Origin: Bacteroidales bacterium
Lineage (GTDB): Bacteria; Bacteroidota; Bacteroidia; Bacteroidales; UBA932
Length of the DNA: 33,825 nt
Direction: 5' to 3'
NCBI GenBank assembly: GCA_017479265.1
Contig: JAFVCK010000016.1
Location: 1 to 33,825, forward strand
Position numbers and translations under genes: made by a program. Under the pieces are notes generated by a model. That model was not told the origin of the DNA and made no database searches. It saw nothing but the letters and a program-made list of their open reading frames with translations. Positions 33,825 to 33,825 of this stretch are shown one piece after another (within the stretch, counting starts at the first letter, position 1; every line of letters begins with the position of its first letter).

Positions 33825-33825
33825 A

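Noticed and set aside
1-33825. CRISPR arrays, insertion sequences, phage genes, tRNA, rRNA, toxin-antitoxin or defence systems
   Set aside because: No regular repeat-spacer pattern, transposase, integrase, RNA gene or defence-type protein is visible; the content is core housekeeping.

Overview
The window looks like chromosomal DNA from a member of the Bacteroidota, most likely order Bacteroidales. Three things point there. First, nearly every gene-free gap carries the Bacteroidota sigma-ABfr promoter -7 box TAnnTTTG, with little Shine-Dalgarno sequence. Second, several proteins are Bacteroidota types: a TamL-like lipoprotein, a Bacteroidota-type LptD, an Ig-like lipoprotein with a PTGGKKDTIPP start, and a plant-like IspG. 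Third, gene neighbourhoods such as birA/rsfS-ftsH-cdsA-psd and amidase/lptD are familiar from this phylum. Coding DNA is moderately GC-rich and the gaps are AT-rich. I cannot fix the family from sequence alone.

Layout: 1-227 is a non-coding head with two strong palindromes. A GNAT-like protein and rarA (228-2689, +) follow, converging on tamL (-). tamL is divergent from a trmH-family methyltransferase (4948-5679, +), which converges on a PPi-type phosphofructokinase and GH13 amylase operon (5648-8472, -). A compact plus-strand operon runs from 8582 to 17921: ligA, a YihY/BrkB membrane protein, rel, an Ig-like lipoprotein, an outer-membrane barrel protein and ispG. It converges on rsfS-ftsH-cdsA-psd (17908-21777, -). 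birA (+) shares a palindromic promoter region with rsfS and converges on a dnaA-pepD-rpe operon (22579-26084, -). Upstream of dnaA is the only gene-free stretch over 300 bases (26085-26404). It is very AT-rich with short direct repeats, and may be only a promoter and terminator region or may contribute to an origin. Next come an amidase (-) and lptD (+) from a second palindromic promoter region, then rho and mnmE (+). The window ends in a strong promoter for a gene outside it.

The genes are almost all core housekeeping: replication and repair (dnaA, ligA, rarA), transcription termination (rho), tRNA/rRNA modification (mnmE, trmH family), ribosome silencing (rsfS), the stringent response (rel), proteolysis (ftsH), phospholipid synthesis (cdsA, psd), isoprenoids (ispG), envelope assembly (tamL, lptD, amidase) and central sugar metabolism (PPi-PFK, amylase, rpe). 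I see no mobile element, CRISPR array, phage gene, tRNA or rRNA, and no obvious new multi-gene system. The more interesting signals are architectural: all four convergent gene pairs overlap at their 3' ends, two divergent promoter pairs face each other inside inverted repeats, rho and dnaA have structured leaders, ispG has a strongly reduced insert domain, and mnmE has patchy base composition.
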